This document shows, piece by piece, positions 9,811-18,820 of a DNA stretch of 64,000 nucleotides. The stretch is from Flammeovirga pacifica. Lineage in GTDB: Bacteria > Bacteroidota > Bacteroidia > Cytophagales > Flammeovirgaceae. The stretch lies in assembly GCF_000807855.2 (NCBI RefSeq), contig NZ_JRYR02000001.1, positions 3,230,054 to 3,294,053 on the forward strand, given 5' to 3'. The notes below the pieces were generated by a model that was not told where the DNA came from, did no database searches, and worked only from the letters and a program-made list of their open reading frames with translations. Position numbers and translations under genes: made by a program. The first letter of the stretch is position 1. Each line of letters begins with the position of its first letter.

Positions 9811-10191
9811 ATGAAAAGAATATTAAATGTACTCGCATTAGGATTAATACTAGTAAGTTGTGCTCCTAAGCAACAAGCTGAAGCACCTGCTGATCTACTA
9901 TCTAAGGATATTGTGATTAATGTATTAATTGATCTTTATAAAGCAGAAGCTACGGTGTCTACGCAACACCTTCCTAAGGATGAAGCTATGAATGCATACA
10001 TTGCTTTACAAGATAACATTTACACAAAAAATAATGTAGATTCTGCAGCATTCAATAAAAGCTATAACTTCTATTTAAAAAATAGAGTAGAAGAAGCAGC
10101 CGAAATCCAAAAAACTGTAGTAGAGCGTCTTAAAGAAGAAAAAGAAGAACTTTCTAAAAATCAGACTAATAATGGTTTGATAGAAGAATAA
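9811..10191 (+). CDS. DUF4296 domain-containing lipoprotein
   Basis: Small outer- or inner-membrane lipoprotein of 126 residues. The signal peptide ends in the lipobox LVSC (Cys17). DUF4296 follows: DIVINVLIDLYKAEATVST, then a helical region with YTKNNVDSAAFNKSYNFYL. The tail is Glu/Lys-rich. The function of DUF4296 is unknown; it is widespread as a single gene in Bacteroidota. A strong terminator follows at 10213. Confidence 0.85.
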   Translation: MKRILNVLALGLILVSCAPKQQAEAPADLLSKDIVINVLIDLYKAEATVSTQHLPKDEAMNAYIALQDNIYTKNNVDSAAFNKSYNFYLKNRVEEAAEIQKTVVERLKEEKEELSKNQTNNGLIEE

Positions 10192-10212
10192 ATATCTTTC
10201 TAAAAAAGATTT

Positions 10213-10240
10213 AAAGCACCATTTATTGGTGCTTTTTTTA
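10213..10240 (+). terminator. Rho-independent terminator after DUF4296 gene
   Basis: An 8-bp stem AAAGCACC/GGTGCTTT with a 7-base loop is followed directly by a T run. Confidence 0.85.
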
Positions 10241-10281
10241 TGTCTGATGCCCTTCTATAAATATATTTTCACAATAAAAAT

Positions 10282-10312
10282 TATCTTCTCAAACTACTGC
10301 TCTCTAAATTTG
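10282..10312 (+). promoter_or_regulatory. Candidate promoter of radical SAM gene
   Basis: TAAATTTG at 10305-10312 fits the Bacteroidota -7 element, 29 bases before the ATG. The -33 region is weak (TTATCTTC). Its position between a terminator and an isolated gene supports it. Confidence 0.4.
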
Positions 10313-10341
10313 TTGTTTGATAAAGAGATATTTCATTCCAT

Positions 10342-12534
10342 ATGATCAAGACATTATTAGTTACACCGCCACTCACGCAGCTCAATACACCTTATCCTGC
10401 TACAGCTTATTTAAAAGGTTTTTTGAGAGAACAAAACATTGAGGCACATCAAATTGACCTTGGGTTAGAATTGGTACTCAAAATTTTTAGTGTAGATGGC
10501 TTAACTCAAATTTTTGATCAAGCTGAAGATGTTATTCAAGAGGCGAGTGATAATGTGCAAAGAATATTCATGCTTCAAGATGACTATTTGGAGACCATTC
10601 AACCTGTTGTTCAATTTCTTCAAAATAAAGACAATACGTTAGCACACAGTATTTGTCAGGATGATTTTCTACCAAGAGCCTCTCGTTTTAATAATGTAGA
10701 AAATGTAGAGTGGACTTTCGGTACTATGGGTATCAATGATAAAGCACGTTACCTAAGTACATTATATTTAGAAGATATAGGTGATTTTATCATAGAGACT
10801 ATCACAGAAGATTTTGGCTTCTCTAGATATGCTGAAAGAATTGCGATGTCTGCCACTAGCTTTAATCCTATCGAAGAAGCTATTGAAAGCGACCCTCATA
10901 TATTAGATCAATGGCTATTAGATATTTTTGAAGAGAAACTTCAACTTTTCAATCCCGAATTTGTTGCCTTCACTGTTCCATTTCCTGGTAACTTGTATGG
11001 TGCGTTAAAATGTGGTCAGTACTTAAAGAGTCATTACCCACATATCAAAGTAGCCATGGGTGGAGGGTATCCTAATACCGAACTAAGAACCTTAAAAGAT
11101 CCTAGAGTCTTTAACTATATAGATTTTATCACTTTAGATGATGGAGAAGGGCCTCTCATGAACCTACTTCAATTTATTAAAGGTGATAAGAATGAAGTAC
11201 AGCTACAACGTACTTTCAAACTTACAGATGATGGGGAAGTCACCTACATCAATCAAAAAGTTCAAAATGTAATTTCACACGCCAATGTTGGTACGCCAGA
11301 TTATAGTGATCTTTTACTAGATCAATATTTATCAGTAATTGATGTGGCCAACCCTATGCATCGACTTTGGAATGATGGCCGATGGAATAAACTTACAGTC
11401 GCTCATGGCTGTTATTGGAAAAAATGTACTTTCTGTGATATATCACTTGACTACATTGGAAGATACGACCCTGCCCCAGCGCAATTGATAGTTGATCGAA
11501 TTGAGCAAATTGTAAAAGAAACTGGACAAACAGGTTTTCATTTTGTAGATGAAGCTGCTCCTCCTTTGGCTTTAAGAGATATTGCCATAGAACTGATCAA
11601 GAGAGGAACAAAAATCACTTGGTGGGGAAATATCCGTTTTGAAAAAACATTTACAGCAGATTTATGCCGATTACTTTCTGCTTCTGGCTGTGTGGCTGTG
11701 TCTGGAGGAATAGAAGTTGCCTCAGACCGCTTATTAAAACTGATGAAAAAAGGAGTGACCATCAAGCAAGCTGCTCAAGTTACTAAAGCATTTAGCGATG
11801 CTAATATTATGGTGCATGCTTACTTAATGTATGGTTTCCCTACTCAGAATACACAAGAAACTATCGATTCTTTAGAGGTGGTAAGACAGATGTTTGCACA
11901 AAAGTGTCTTCACTCTGGTTTCTGGCATCAATTTGCCATGACTGCCCACGCACCTGTTGGATTAAATCCTGAAGAATATAAAGTTGAAAAAGAAGCATTT
12001 GAATTTGAAGGTTTTGCTTGGAATGATTTACCACATATCGATCCTACCGGAGCCAAACACGATCGATTTAGTCAAGGGCTAAAAACATCTATTTTTAATT
12101 ATATGCACGGCTTAGAACTGGAATTACCTGTTCAAAACTGGTTCGACTTTTCAGTTTCATCAACGACACTAGATCCTACTCTTATTGAAGATGCTTTAGG
12201 AGAACATCAAAAATCTGATGATACTCTTTTAAAATACTCTTTGATATGGCTTGGCAAAACTCCTATGGTAGAAATTGATGAAGAAGAAGATTGGGGAGAA
12301 CTTATCTTTATCAATAAAAAAGAAGACATGGTCATTGAGACTTCAGCATTCATGGCCGATTTTATTGCTGAACATATTGAAGGTTTAAGTATCTACAGTG
12401 AAGAGAGCTATCCTTCTCTCCTTTCTATCTGTGAAGCTTTTGAAGAACAGACAGGTTTACCAAAAGAAGATCTATTAGAAAGCGAAGCGTGGGAAAAACT
12501 TAGAAAAAATGGTTTACTGCTCATCAGGTTGTAA
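10342..12534 (+). CDS. B12-binding-type radical SAM protein
   Basis: A 730-residue enzyme with an N-terminal cobalamin-binding-like Rossmann region (KTLLVTPPLTQLNTPYP at the start, AMGGGYPNTELRTL near 238-252). A radical SAM core follows with the cluster motif C-x4-C-x2-C (GCYWKKCTFC, Cys357, Cys362, Cys365). That spacing is the variant common in B12-dependent members, in place of C-x3-C-x2-C. Downstream core motifs include the GGIE-type SGGIEVASDRLLKLMKKG. The C-terminal 200 residues are an extension without a recognised domain. It stands alone between a terminator and a spacer. The substrate is unknown; chemistry on an unactivated carbon is possible but not shown. Confidence 0.85.
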   Translation: MIKTLLVTPPLTQLNTPYPATAYLKGFLREQNIEAHQIDLGLELVLKIFSVDGLTQIFDQAEDVIQEASDNVQRIFMLQDDYLETIQPVVQFLQNKDNTLAHSICQDDFLPRASRFNNVENVEWTFGTMGINDKARYLSTLYLEDIGDFIIETITEDFGFSRYAERIAMSATSFNPIEEAIESDPHILDQWLLDIFEEKLQLFNPEFVAFTVPFPGNLYGALKCGQYLKSHYPHIKVAMGGGYPNTELRTLKDPRVFNYIDFITLDDGEGPLMNLLQFIKGDKNEVQLQRTFKLTDDGEVTYINQKVQNVISHANVGTPDYSDLLLDQYLSVIDVANPMHRLWNDGRWNKLTVAHGCYWKKCTFCDISLDYIGRYDPAPAQLIVDRIEQIVKETGQTGFHFVDEAAPPLALRDIAIELIKRGTKITWWGNIRFEKTFTADLCRLLSASGCVAVSGGIEVASDRLLKLMKKGVTIKQAAQVTKAFSDANIMVHAYLMYGFPTQNTQETIDSLEVVRQMFAQKCLHSGFWHQFAMTAHAPVGLNPEEYKVEKEAFEFEGFAWNDLPHIDPTGAKHDRFSQGLKTSIFNYMHGLELELPVQNWFDFSVSSTTLDPTLIEDALGEHQKSDDTLLKYSLIWLGKTPMVEIDEEEDWGELIFINKKEDMVIETSAFMADFIAEHIEGLSIYSEESYPSLLSICEAFEEQTGLPKEDLLESEAWEKLRKNGLLLIRL

Positions 12535-12759
12535 AAAATAGAAAAATTATCAAAAATAATTCACCTCAATTATAACAAAACACACAGTTTAAAATACTCT
12601 CAAAAACGTAAAATGAGTTTGATTTAGTTATTTTTAAAATTAGTTCCAGAAATGTTAATACATTAACTTCTGTTAGCTAAAATAGGGTAACGTAATGTAA
12701 GGTTTATCAGTATATATAGATGTAATTCAAAACAACATAAACCTTTAAAAATCAACATT

Positions 12760-13059
12760 ATGAAAAAGAAACTCGTTGCTATCGCTCTATTAATTGCAGG
12801 TATTACTTTTACAGCAAATGCAGATAATCCTCAAAAAAATATTCGCAAAAGTTATAAGACAACAACAGTTGCTCAACAAGATAAAAAATTAGCCGTTATG
12901 CATGAAGAAGATGTGGTAGTAAAGAACCGTAAAGGTGCATATCACATTCAAAATAAGGCAGGTGTTACAACGCTAAACGAAGCGCAAGACGTTACTCCTG
13001 GCAAAACAATCAAGCAAACGGAGACTGCTAAATATCCATACATGAAGTGGAACAAATAA
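12760..13059 (+). CDS. Small secreted protein, unknown family
   Basis: A 99-residue protein with a clear signal peptide (MKKKLVAIALLIAGITFTANA, cleavage before DN). The mature part is about 78 residues, polar and basic, with no cysteine. I do not recognise a family. It has its own terminator and a 225-base upstream gap, so it is a single-gene unit, probably strongly expressed and periplasmic or extracellular. The start was chosen because it gives a complete signal sequence. Confidence 0.7.
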   Translation: MKKKLVAIALLIAGITFTANADNPQKNIRKSYKTTTVAQQDKKLAVMHEEDVVVKNRKGAYHIQNKAGVTTLNEAQDVTPGKTIKQTETAKYPYMKWNK

Positions 13060-13124
13060 TTTAGTTAGTAAAATAAAATATATTACTTCAGTAGCTATTA
13101 TGTAAGTTATATGAAGTAAAAAGA

Positions 13125-13162
13125 AACCCAACCGAGGTGCATTCGGTTGGGTTCTTTTTTTT
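13125..13162 (+). terminator. Rho-independent terminator
   Basis: A perfect 11-bp stem AACCCAACCGA/TCGGTTGGGTT with a 7-base loop is followed by a run of T. It ends the small secreted protein gene. Confidence 0.92.
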
Positions 13163-13220
13163 ATGTAAGTTTTTTTTGATTAGTCCACTTTTTTACCCTA
13201 ACAAGTTATTTGGATTGAAT

Positions 13221-13838
13221 TTACATTTGCAATTCATATGGATTCAAAATATACCCAGCTTCCCCTGTTATTAACTCATATTGCACTTTTCTTTGCCCTC
13301 CTGTAGGTTTAGCATTAGAGTCAGAATCCTTATAAATTGGATAAGTTCTGATGATATTATTTTTTACAAATTCAATTTCATCATGTCCCATATATCCCAC
13401 CGATAGATCGTCATGGTCAGTAATTGGAGGGACAATAATTTCTCCGTAGCTATTATCACTCATCGAAGTGACTCCGATAATTTTGGCATAACTTCCAGAG
13501 CCAGCTGATCTTTGGGTGATATAAACTTCTTCAAAACCATCATCATTTAAATCCATTACATTAAACTGTTCTATGGGGTCTGTTTCATTTGTTGAAATGA
13601 TTTCCATAGAGTTCGGGAAATTGACGCCTTGAATTAAAATGTTACTCACACTGTGACTAAGTTTTTCTTCAGTCAATGTGAATACCATACCTGATGATGT
13701 TTCAATAGTATGGTCAATAGTTTTAGGAAAAATCCCTTCTGTTAAGTTATCAACAGTTCCCTTTTTTTGTTGTTCTTTTTTAGAGTGACAACTTATTGTT
13801 ATTAAGCTAATTAATGGGATTATCAACAATCGTTTCAT
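13221..13838 (-). CDS. Lipoprotein, possible PliI-like lysozyme inhibitor
   Basis: A 205-residue lipoprotein with lipobox ITISC (Cys17). The body contains MDLNDDGFEEVYITQRSAG, SGSYAKI, GYMGHDEIEF and KPTGGQRKVQYEL. These recall proteins annotated as periplasmic inhibitors of I-type lysozyme (PliI family), where DLNxDGxPEVYV, SAGSGSYG and YMGHD motifs recur. If correct, it protects the wall from host or competitor lysozyme. The assignment is from motif memory. The Asp-rich DLNDDG segment could alternatively be an isolated calcium-binding loop of the VCBS kind. Confidence 0.55.
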   Translation of the reverse strand: MKRLLIIPLISLITISCHSKKEQQKKGTVDNLTEGIFPKTIDHTIETSSGMVFTLTEEKLSHSVSNILIQGVNFPNSMEIISTNETDPIEQFNVMDLNDDGFEEVYITQRSAGSGSYAKIIGVTSMSDNSYGEIIVPPITDHDDLSVGYMGHDEIEFVKNNIIRTYPIYKDSDSNAKPTGGQRKVQYELITGEAGYILNPYELQM

Positions 13839-14079
13839 GTGCAGTAAGTCTTGTGAATAAGTATTCTTTAATGGAATTTAAACATAATTTTGATGATTGT
13901 GTATCAAAATCTTTATTTTTCGAATAAAAATAAGTTATCAACATGAATTGTGAATAACTTATTGATTTCAACAACATAATCAAGTAAAAAGTAATAGAGA
14001 ATAAGTCATATTTGTTGATAACATTATTTGGAATACAATTTTAAATAGGCTTCTCTTTGAAAGAAATTAGATATCCACA
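13820..14079. other. Cluster of DnaA-box-like 9-mers in AT-rich spacer
   Basis: Six 9-mers close to the DnaA box TTATNCACA lie within 260 bases. TTATTCACA occurs on the minus strand at 13852-13860 and 13949-13957. TTATCAACA occurs at 13820-13828 and 13935-13943 on the plus strand and at 14013-14021 on the minus strand. ATATCCACA is at 14071-14079. The stretch between genes is very AT-rich with no reading frame. It could be a replication origin, a DnaA-titration site or a DnaA-regulated promoter region. TTATCAACA also occurs by chance inside genes nearby (13747, 14445, 17558), so the cluster, not any single site, is the evidence. Confidence 0.45.
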
Positions 14080-14082
14080 AGA

Positions 14083-14133
14083 GAAAAAATAAAAAAAATA
14101 GGCTGCCATTTACCTATTGTAAACAGCAGCCTA
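14083..14133 (-). terminator. Rho-independent terminator of nhaD
   Basis: Read on the minus strand, the stem TAGGCTGC/GCAGCCTA (14126-14133 with 14099-14106) is followed by a T-rich tract (the plus-strand A run 14085-14098). Confidence 0.8.
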
Positions 14134-14161
14134 ATTTTTTGTAGAATAGTCTACTACTATT

Positions 14162-15547
14162 TTACATAAAATACATTTCTAAGTAGAATAAAGCTACACC
14201 ACCAAGGTAACCAATTGCTGCTATCCAAGCGATATTTTTTAAGTACCAAGTAAATGAAATACGTTCCATCCCCATTGCAGCAACACCTGCTGCAGATCCG
14301 ATAATAAGAATACTACCGCCGGTTCCTGAACAATAAGCTAGCATTTCCCAGAATTTTCCATCAACTACAAAATTAGCCATCTCACCTGTAGCACCTGCTT
14401 CTGCAATTGGGTACATTCCCATAAATGCTGCAACAATAGGAACGTTATCAACAATAGCAGATAAAACTCCAATTAATGTATTTTGTAAATATATATCTGT
14501 AAAATGTTCTTGCATAAATCCGGCTAGTACATTTAAGTGACCAGCACTACTTAAAGCTCCTACACCTAATAAAATACCCATTAAGAATAATACGGTAGGC
14601 ATATCAATCTTTTTTAAGATTCGTCCTACATTTAGCATACGCCTATCGGCTGCAGTTTTGCTGTGTAATTTAAAATCAGTCATAAACCACATTACACCCA
14701 ATCCTAATAACATTCCAATAAATGGAGGAAGGTGTGTATAAGATTTAATTACAGGCACTGCCAATAAGGCTAAAATACCCATTACCAAAACAATAATTCT
14801 ATCACGCAAAGAAATAAAGGCCGTTTTCTCATCCTCATGCATTTCTGGAGGATCAATTTCACCTTTTAGTTTCATGGCTAAAACTATCATAGGCAAAACC
14901 ATAGCTACCAATGACGGCATGAAAATCTCTTCTATAATTTTTAAAGCGGTAATTTGACCACCAATCCACAACATAATAGTCGTTACGTCACCGATTGGAG
15001 ACCACGCTCCTCCTGCATTAGCAGAAATGACAACCATACTGGCAAAATACCAACGTGTTTCATCATCTTTAATCAGTTTTGCCAATACTGCAACAATTAC
15101 AATTGTTGTTGTCAAGTTATCTAGGGCAGCTGATAAAAAGAAAGTAAGTAAAGACATAATTACCAATAGTTTCGACTTTTGAGTCACTTTAATCTTATTG
15201 GTAATAATTCGGAATCCTTGGTATTCATCAATCACTTCGACAATAGTCATTGCCCCCATTAAGAAGAATACAATTGATGCAATTTCGGAGAGATGCTCGG
15301 TGAGTTCATGATGTACAATAAACTGTACAATGCCTTCATGACTTGTTTCATTACCACCTTCTACCCATGCTTTCCAAGATTCACTAAATCCTAGTTGAAG
15401 AATATCATCAGCACCAATCGCATAAAGTGCCCAAAGACCAGCACCCATAATAAGGGCTGTTGCGGCTTTGTTAATGTGTATATTGTGTTCGAGAACAATT
15501 AAAATATACCCGAAAATAAAAATTTCGAGCATTAGATAGTACATCAT
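14162..15547 (-). CDS. nhaD: NhaD-type sodium:proton antiporter
   Basis: Ion-transporter-superfamily antiporter exporting Na+ for H+, typical of marine Bacteroidota. About 461 residues form 12 or so hydrophobic segments. Family motifs include LDNLTTTIV, ANAGGAWSPIGDVTTIMLW and SAIVDNVPIVAAFMGMYP. The frame extends upstream to 15634, but that extension has no membrane-segment character. I prefer the tandem ATGs at 15542-15547 (or ATG 15530-15532), which place the first helix (MLEIFIFGYILIVLEHN) at the N-terminus. A terminator follows. It sits beside the DnaA-box cluster. Confidence 0.9.
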   Translation of the reverse strand: MMYYLMLEIFIFGYILIVLEHNIHINKAATALIMGAGLWALYAIGADDILQLGFSESWKAWVEGGNETSHEGIVQFIVHHELTEHLSEIASIVFFLMGAMTIVEVIDEYQGFRIITNKIKVTQKSKLLVIMSLLTFFLSAALDNLTTTIVIVAVLAKLIKDDETRWYFASMVVISANAGGAWSPIGDVTTIMLWIGGQITALKIIEEIFMPSLVAMVLPMIVLAMKLKGEIDPPEMHEDEKTAFISLRDRIIVLVMGILALLAVPVIKSYTHLPPFIGMLLGLGVMWFMTDFKLHSKTAADRRMLNVGRILKKIDMPTVLFLMGILLGVGALSSAGHLNVLAGFMQEHFTDIYLQNTLIGVLSAIVDNVPIVAAFMGMYPIAEAGATGEMANFVVDGKFWEMLAYCSGTGGSILIIGSAAGVAAMGMERISFTWYLKNIAWIAAIGYLGGVALFYLEMYFM

Positions 15548-16014
15548 TATAAAAAATTTTAGGTATAAATTAGGTTTGGAAAAATTACTAAAAAAATAAC
15601 ATTCCAAACATGGTCCAATAGTTATTTTTCGCAAGTTAGGGGAACCTTATTTTATCTACTAATTTTAAAGAATATTTGTTAAGTTTTCTAAACGATAAAG
15701 TCTATAATACAGTACAAAACTCTTATTGTACTAACTCATTTATAAAAAAAAGTTGATAAGAGACAAATATTGACCACTAGCATTGAAAAGCTTTATTAGG
15801 TTTGATTTTTACACCGTTAGCTATGAACAAGCAAACTAATGTTTGATTAGATCCGAGTCCAAATTAGAAGTAGGCACTGAAATGAAAAATCATTGTCAAA
15901 TCCTCAATTTTCAAAAGGTTTCTTAACCAATTATGGCAATTTGACCGATATTTTGTTAATTGAAATTATCAGATGACAAACAGCTAAAAAAACACTACTC
16001 AGATTATCCACAAA
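15548..16014. other. Intergenic region with one perfect DnaA box
   Basis: An AT-rich divergent spacer with no credible reading frame. It holds a perfect TTATCCACA at 16004-16012, 2 bases before the ATG of the next gene, and a weaker CTTATCAAC-type site near 15752. No hairpin or clear promoter pair was found. Confidence 0.35.
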
Positions 16015-16629
16015 ATGTATCAATTATTATTTAAAAGAATAATTCTATTCACCTGTATTATTCTGACTACTAAAATATCTGCACAAACTAATGTTGAAGA
16101 TGACACCTATTTTATCAACTTTGATATTAAACCTATATCTATTTTAGGAAAAACCAACATCAATTCTTTTGATTGTGATTATGTTCCAGATGAACCATTA
16201 CATTCTAGTTTTAAACTAAAAAGGGTGAATGATCATTTTCAAAAGATTATTCATGATGAAATGAGCTTGGATGTATTAAAGTTTGACTGTGGTATTAAAC
16301 TTATGACGAAAGAATTTAGAGAGCTTTTAGATTATAAACACAATCCTTCTATATACATACAGTTTACAGGTCTTGAAAAAGATATATCCGATAAAAAACA
16401 GGCCTACATTCATCTGATTTTAAAAATTGGTAAATTGAGTAACCCTCAAAAGTTCAAAGCTAAAATTCATAAAGTATCCACCGAAAAATATGAACTCACC
16501 GGCATAGGTCAATTTTCAATTTTAGATTATCAGTTAGACCCTCCTCAAAAAATGATGGGTATGGTAAAAGTCAAAGATCAAATTTCTATTGATTTTACCA
16601 TACATGTTTCTAAAAATGAAAAATCGTAA
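16015..16629 (+). CDS. YceI-like secreted lipid-binding protein
   Basis: A 204-residue exported protein (signal peptide ending near ISAQ, residue about 25). It keeps the YceI-type lipocalin-like pattern: a central strand KFDCGIKLMTKEFRELLDYKHNP, then an amphipathic GIGQFSILDYQLDPPQKM and the terminal GMVKVKDQISIDFTIHV. YceI proteins bind polyisoprenoid lipids in the periplasm. The similarity is weaker than for the YceI protein at 24790, and the N-terminal third is divergent. Convergent with mgtE, 3 bases apart. Confidence 0.65.
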   Translation: MYQLLFKRIILFTCIILTTKISAQTNVEDDTYFINFDIKPISILGKTNINSFDCDYVPDEPLHSSFKLKRVNDHFQKIIHDEMSLDVLKFDCGIKLMTKEFRELLDYKHNPSIYIQFTGLEKDISDKKQAYIHLILKIGKLSNPQKFKAKIHKVSTEKYELTGIGQFSILDYQLDPPQKMMGMVKVKDQISIDFTIHVSKNEKS

Positions 16630-16632
16630 TCA

Positions 16633-18030
16633 TCATTGTATTAAAAATACAGTAGCTAAACTAAAGTAAATTAATAAGCCTGTTACATCAACAATTGTGG
16701 TAATGGCAGGACTAGCTACAACAGCTGGATCACCTCCAAATTTTCTTACTATTAGAGGAAGTCCTGCTCCTATCAAAGTAGAACTAACTACTTGCAATGC
16801 TAGCGCTAGGGATATAACAAAAGCAACAAAAGGTAATGTAAGATGGCCTGGTAAAACAGTGTCAAAAGATAGTAAAGACACTTTTACAAAAGCTATTGCT
16901 GATAAGCAGACCGCTAATAATAATGATATCCTCATCTCTTTAAAAGTAATTAACCACCAATCTTTCGACTTTACTTCTCCTAATGATAAAGCTCGAATAA
17001 CTACTGTAGATGCTTGTGATCCTGCATTTCCTCCTGTATCAGCTAACATGGGCATGTATAAAGCCAAAATAACCATTTGATCTAATGCTGATTCAAAATG
17101 GTGGATAATCAAACCTGAAACCATTCCTATCACCGCTAAAGAGACCAACCAAATTACCCTTTTCTTAAAGTGTTTGAAAACGGATAAATCTAAATAACTT
17201 TCGTCCTCATCAGCCTCATCACTGGGTTGTATACCCATCAGGCGTTCCATATCTTCTGTTTGTTCTTGTACGATGACATCAATTGCATCATCATGTCGAA
17301 CAATACCTACTAATTTCCTTTCTATGTTGATAATAGGTAGGGCTACTAAATTGTATTTTTCAATCATCTTCGCCACATTTTCTCTATCATCATCTACCTG
17401 AGACGCTACAAAATCAACATGAATTAAATCTTCAATTTTATCTTCCAATTCAGCAAGAATAAGATCTTTTAATGTAACGAAACCAAGTAATGTTTTTTCG
17501 TTATCTACTACATATACATAGTAGATCATTTTCTTTCCAGGAGAATCTATTTTTATTTTATCAACAGCTTGTCTAACGGTCATCCAGTTACGAACAGTTG
17601 CAAAATCTGTGGTCATGATACCACCCGCTGAATCTGCTTCGTAGCCACTCAACTCCAAAACATTACTCCTTACCTGTTTATTTAAGTAAGGCAATAATGC
17701 CGATTGTTCTTGTACTGATAAATCTTGATAAAAATCGGCCCTCTCGTCAGAACGCATGTCCTGAAACACTTTTGAAAAAGCTCTTTTATCCAATTGCTGA
17801 AAGAAAAAATATTGAGTATCAGCAGATAATTCGCCAAAGATTTGTGCTTTTTCCTTTTTAGAAAATAAAGAGAATACAATCAGTTGATTTTCTTCTTCTA
17901 TTTTCTCTAGAATTTCTACAATCTCTATGGTAGGTAGTTTTTCGAGTACTTCGCTTAGTACTTCCCAATCTTTTTGATCGATAAGGCTTTTGACAATTTC
18001 ATATCTTTGATCGCTGTTAGTAACTGTCAT
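16633..18030 (-). CDS. mgtE: MgtE-type magnesium transporter
   Basis: Mg2+ channel gated by cytosolic magnesium. The MgtE N-terminal superhelical domain covers about residues 15-125. A CBS pair follows at about 135-255 (SAGGIMTTDFATVRNW, VDNEKTLLGFVTLKDLI). The C-terminal five-helix pore contains PMLADTGGNAGSQASTVVIRAL and SPAITTIVDVTGLLIYF. At 465 residues it has the standard length. A single-gene unit. Confidence 0.95.
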   Translation of the reverse strand: MTVTNSDQRYEIVKSLIDQKDWEVLSEVLEKLPTIEIVEILEKIEEENQLIVFSLFSKKEKAQIFGELSADTQYFFFQQLDKRAFSKVFQDMRSDERADFYQDLSVQEQSALLPYLNKQVRSNVLELSGYEADSAGGIMTTDFATVRNWMTVRQAVDKIKIDSPGKKMIYYVYVVDNEKTLLGFVTLKDLILAELEDKIEDLIHVDFVASQVDDDRENVAKMIEKYNLVALPIINIERKLVGIVRHDDAIDVIVQEQTEDMERLMGIQPSDEADEDESYLDLSVFKHFKKRVIWLVSLAVIGMVSGLIIHHFESALDQMVILALYMPMLADTGGNAGSQASTVVIRALSLGEVKSKDWWLITFKEMRISLLLAVCLSAIAFVKVSLLSFDTVLPGHLTLPFVAFVISLALALQVVSSTLIGAGLPLIVRKFGGDPAVVASPAITTIVDVTGLLIYFSLATVFLIQ

Positions 18031-18228
18031 TATTATTTGAAATATGAGATGGTAGTATCAGTTTTATATCAGAATAGTATCTAATAATTAAGACTATTTG
18101 AAACGATTTAAATTTAACAAATAGGCAGTATTGTAGACTATATTATGATTATTCCTTAAAAGTAAAATATCTATAATGAATTTTGACTAAATTGTATTTT
18201 AATAATCACAAAACCCTTAATAATTAAA

Positions 18229-18819
18229 ATGTTTACAGGAATAATTGAAGCTTTAGGCAAGATTACTGATATAACAAAAGATCAAGAGAATACGATTTTT
18301 ACAGTAGAATCACCGATTTCTCACGAACTTAAAATTGATCAAAGCTTAGCACATAATGGGGTTTGTCTAACCGTAACACATATTGATGGTCAAAAACATC
18401 AAGTAGTAGCGATTCATGAGACACTTCAAAAAACAAATTTAGGAGATTGGACCGTTGGCGATGTAGTCAATTTAGAAAGAAGTATGCCTTCTCACGGCCG
18501 TTTTGATGGTCATATTGTACAAGGTCACGTCGATCAAATCGGAGAGTGTATTAATGTACAAGACGAACAAGGTAGCTGGAGATTTACTTTCGAATATGAT
18601 GCATCTACTAAAAACTTTACTGTAGAAAAGGGTTCTATTTGTGTAAATGGAGCAAGTCTTACTGTGGTTGATGATGCTAAAGGTCAGTTTAGTGTTGCTA
18701 TCATTCCTTATACTTATGAGAATACTAATTTCCATAAAATTAAAAAAGGAACAAAAATCAATTTAGAATTTGATATATTAGGAAAGTATATTCAAAAGTT
18801 AAAAACACTAGATCTCTAA
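18229..18819 (+). CDS. ribE: Riboflavin synthase, alpha subunit
   Basis: Catalyses dismutation of two 6,7-dimethyl-8-ribityllumazine molecules to riboflavin. The 196 residues form the two typical lumazine-binding repeats: MFTGIIEALGKI ... NGVCLTV and GHIVQGHVDQIGE ... NGASLTV. The C-terminal helix is LEFDILGKYIQKL. No FMN riboswitch is visible upstream. The LytTR regulator starts 1 base after the stop, so the two are probably cotranscribed. Confidence 0.95.
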   Translation: MFTGIIEALGKITDITKDQENTIFTVESPISHELKIDQSLAHNGVCLTVTHIDGQKHQVVAIHETLQKTNLGDWTVGDVVNLERSMPSHGRFDGHIVQGHVDQIGECINVQDEQGSWRFTFEYDASTKNFTVEKGSICVNGASLTVVDDAKGQFSVAIIPYTYENTNFHKIKKGTKINLEFDILGKYIQKLKTLDL

Positions 18820-18820
18820 A

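Noticed and set aside
18031-18228. FMN riboswitch upstream of riboflavin synthase
   Set aside because: None of the conserved RFN element segments is visible in the 198-base spacer, which is AT-rich and unstructured by eye.
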